A DNA stretch of 36,474 nucleotides from Perkinsus olseni. Taxonomy: Eukaryota; Perkinsozoa; Perkinsida. The notes under the pieces were generated by a model. The model had not been told where the DNA came from. It did not search any database and saw nothing but the letters and a program-made list of their open reading frames with translations. How positions within the stretch are numbered: position 1 is the stretch's first letter; every line of letters starts with the position of its first letter. The stretch covers positions 1 to 36,474 of the forward strand of contig JABANN010000349.1 in the NCBI GenBank assembly GCA_013115125.1, in the 5' to 3' direction. A program made the translations under genes and the position numbers. This document shows positions 34,149-36,474 of this stretch, one piece after another.

Positions 34149-35299
34149 CATGACTAGCCACCGCCGCCGTTCACCAGATTTAGCCGATGAAGGGTTGCGT
34201 TAGTAAGCGGGTTAGCGGGCAAACCCGTTGTGTTAATTTCCCGTTCAATGAAGTGATTCTGAAACTCGGAATCTAATCTTTGTCCAACTCGTGCGGTATT
34301 CGCGAATCACAAATACCGCGAAATCGATTCTTTTTCTGCTGAATGGAACCAGACTCATCGAGTGTAGCGCGTAGTGAAATCTCAGAAGATGAGAGGGAGG
34401 ATTGCGCACGCCACCACCAAGATTCCGACACAAAAGAACGGAGTGTGAAACGCTCAAGCGCTGTCTTGAAGTGAAGCGCTGACCTCTAGGCAGGTAGTGA
34501 CAGATAGTGAGTCACTTCCGCAGGGACGTGTATCGACGACCTAGCGTGCTCTGTAAAATTCGCAGTGTTGCAGTGGAATGCGGCTGGCCACCCAGCTGCA
34601 TTAGAACGTGATCACAGGATCGGGAGTACGTAAAATACAACAAGTCGTCTGGACAGCAGAACAGTACCAAATCTTCATGAGGGCAGCCGAACATAAAAAG
34701 GCAACAACACAGGGTGACTTGACTTCGAAAATATGACGCATTCGGGTGAAATCGTTAGCGCCCCACGTACAGAATAAGACTATCCAAACCACCCGGATGA
34801 TTCTCTTTCAATAGAGCTTGAACTCACAATGAGTCACTCATCGATTCTCTTGAGAAGGTCTTGAGAGTGCCCATCGTGAGCCAGTGGACGATATTAGGGA
34901 TGCAGTATGCCTTTGGATCACGTGATCTCCTTTTAACTTCTTGAAGCGTCTTCGGCCAGGTATCAATCGAGACGTTACTGCCAGGTGGCGAGATGTATTC
35001 ACTGTAAGCCTTCAGCTGCTCCCTAGATAGCTCCCATTTATGTTCTGAGGAAGAAATTGATGTGCTAGCTTGTAATCCGAAATATCCGCTTCTCTATCCT
35101 CGGTAAGAGCATCGCCGTATGAAAATTGTTCGTTCACATGTTGAGAGAATAATTTGCAATATCAAGAGCTCACTACACAAAGCTCTGTCTCCTCTGTGCT
35201 TTCATAGCTATTCATTCACCTCTCTTCCCTGTACTCTGTCCATCAGAGTTATTCTACTGTTGGGTTAACAGTGCAGCGTAGCAGCTCCTTGTTACAAGA
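34149..35299. other. Gap before the retrotransposon gag
   Basis: No host exon is supported. It may contain the 5' LTR and leader of the element that follows, but only one side is in the window, so no LTR boundary can be set by comparing two ends. No primer-binding site is identified with confidence. Confidence 0.4.
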
Positions 35300-36406
35300 A
35301 TGGGTGACAACAATGCCAACGAGCCTACTCTATATTATGCTCTGCCTGAGTGTTATGATCCAATTACTAGCATGCTTGACTTCGAACAGTGGGTTCGAAA
35401 GTATCAAGCCTGTGCTAAGGCGAATAAGTGGTCTGATGAGGATAAGCTTAGACACCTCCCTCCCCTACTTAAAGGAGACGCTTGGATCATCTATGATGAG
35501 CTTGATGAAGAAGAGAAGGATACGCTAGAGAAGCTGGTTGACAATCTGACTAAGAAGTTGACGGTGGCTACTCAAATACAGTGTGGAGAACAACTACATC
35601 AACGTGTTTTTGACTATGGTAACGAGACCTTACTGACATATCAGAATGATGTGAAACGTTTGGCACATCGAGCGTATCCAGACATGCAAGATGCCCAGCT
35701 CAAACCCATAGTCCTGATGGCATTCATACGTGGACTTCGTGGTCACTCTGTATCTCTTGCTCGTAAGGTGCGTAATGCAAACCCCAAGACATTTGATCAG
35801 GCATTGCAGAAGGCCCAGTTCATCATGTCGGACCCGTTTATCGATGAAGCTGAACGTTCAGATCAAGAAGCTTTACGCCATGAACTGATCGCCATCAATG
35901 ACATCGACCAGCTTAGGGCGCAAGCCCCTGGACAAGAAGAGTATCATCAAAGCCAAGAGCCTACGGTATCATCGCTAACATCGTCACCATCTGCATCTCT
36001 GCCCGACGCGTCGAGAGATTCGTCTTCGTCGTCACCGGAATGGGTGGATAAGATTGTGAACGCCATAAAGAAGATAGAGCAGAAATGTGACTACTGCGGT
36101 AAATGGGGTCACCTAGAGTCCGACTGCTTCAAGAAGAGGCGAGATAGGAAGGCACAAGCGACTGCGCGGGCATCATCTAATGGTGAATCTGGTCAGAGGT
36201 TCCGTCGAGAGTATCCACGAACAGTTGGTGCGACATGCGGTTATTGTTTGAAACGGAATCATACTGAAGAGCAGTGCCAAACAAAGCGTCGAGCACTAGA
36301 ATTAAAAGGTCATCCTGTATCTGATGATGCTATTATGAGACCGAATGAGGTCAATGCTGTTAGTCTGGAGACTTCCCAGGGTAATCGTATACCCCTACTT
36401 GTGTAG
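35300..36406 (+). CDS. Retrotransposon Gag with two CCHC zinc knuckles
   Basis: An open ORF of 368 codons with ATG at 35300. Residues about 25-180 resemble the retrotransposon gag capsid core, including EQWVRKYQACAKANKW, LRHLPPLLKGDAWIIYDEL and LMAFIRGLRGHSVSLARKV. A Ser-rich linker follows at about 222-246. Two nucleic-acid-binding knuckles come next, CDYCGKWGHLESDC (263-276) and CGYCLKRNHTEEQC (313-326), both CX2CX4HX4C, with basic residues around them. Gag forms the particle that packages the element RNA. No host-like intron is seen. Its codon use is more A/T-rich than the genes before it. Confidence 0.9.
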   Translation: MGDNNANEPTLYYALPECYDPITSMLDFEQWVRKYQACAKANKWSDEDKLRHLPPLLKGDAWIIYDELDEEEKDTLEKLVDNLTKKLTVATQIQCGEQLHQRVFDYGNETLLTYQNDVKRLAHRAYPDMQDAQLKPIVLMAFIRGLRGHSVSLARKVRNANPKTFDQALQKAQFIMSDPFIDEAERSDQEALRHELIAINDIDQLRAQAPGQEEYHQSQEPTVSSLTSSPSASLPDASRDSSSSSPEWVDKIVNAIKKIEQKCDYCGKWGHLESDCFKKRRDRKAQATARASSNGESGQRFRREYPRTVGATCGYCLKRNHTEEQCQTKRRALELKGHPVSDDAIMRPNEVNAVSLETSQGNRIPLLV

Positions 36407-36474
36407 TGAATGTTGTTGATACCACTACAACTCAACTCACACAGAGTTGTTAAAGGCTTAACTTAACCCTTACT
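35300..36474 (+). mobile_element. LTR retrotransposon, 5' part (runs off the window)
   Basis: The gag ORF at 35300-36406 marks the left part of an LTR retrotransposon, most like the Ty3/Gypsy group by its gag type, which is inference. Protease, reverse transcriptase and integrase would lie beyond 36474. What is visible looks whole and therefore fairly young. Confidence 0.7.

Noticed and set aside
1-36474. CRISPR arrays, bacterial operons, rRNA genes
   Set aside because: No regularly spaced direct repeats, no ribosome-binding-site-led gene runs, and no rRNA-like conserved stretches were seen.

Overview
The window looks like nuclear DNA of an intron-rich unicellular eukaryote, most likely an alveolate close to Perkinsus. 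This is inferred from gene structure and protein type, not from a database match. Genes are cut by many very short GT-AG introns, mostly about 40-80 bases. Where I worked out the splicing, the reading phases agree across exon after exon. Only one clear tRNA gene is present, and there are no bacterial-style operons.

Layout. Positions 1-7200 carry a repeated module: a small spliced gene for a coiled-coil, CxxC protein followed by a replication-initiator-like (Rep-like) ORF. One Rep-like ORF (2031-3359) is fully open. Two others (168-968 and 6655-7200) are degraded relatives. A near-perfect 28-bp hairpin lies at 4225-4283. Positions 8594-10367 hold a spliced CRAL-TRIO/Sec14-like lipid-transfer gene whose first eight exons fit in phase. 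Positions 11533-13149 encode a helical-repeat protein with a mitochondrial-type presequence. A tRNA-Glu(CTC) lies on the minus strand at 13252-13323. A basic, probably nuclear protein of unknown family follows, ending at 14295. The minus strand then carries a TPR co-chaperone with an RPAP3-type C-terminal domain (14560-16643) and an intronless 10-segment membrane protein (17499-18896).

The largest features are two neighbouring plus-strand genes, 20705-27326 and 27752-34148. Each starts with a clear signal peptide, continues through dozens of small exons coding charged coiled coil, and finishes with a similar short last exon. They look like tandem paralogues of a large secreted or surface filament-like protein that I cannot assign to a family. 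They are the best candidate here for an undescribed system. The right edge (35300 to the end) enters an LTR retrotransposon through its gag ORF.

The host genes are unrelated housekeeping functions (lipid transfer, organelle RNA biology, R2TP-type chaperone work, membrane transport). I see no single pathway linking them. The repeated module and the tandem coiled-coil pair show that local duplication shaped this region.
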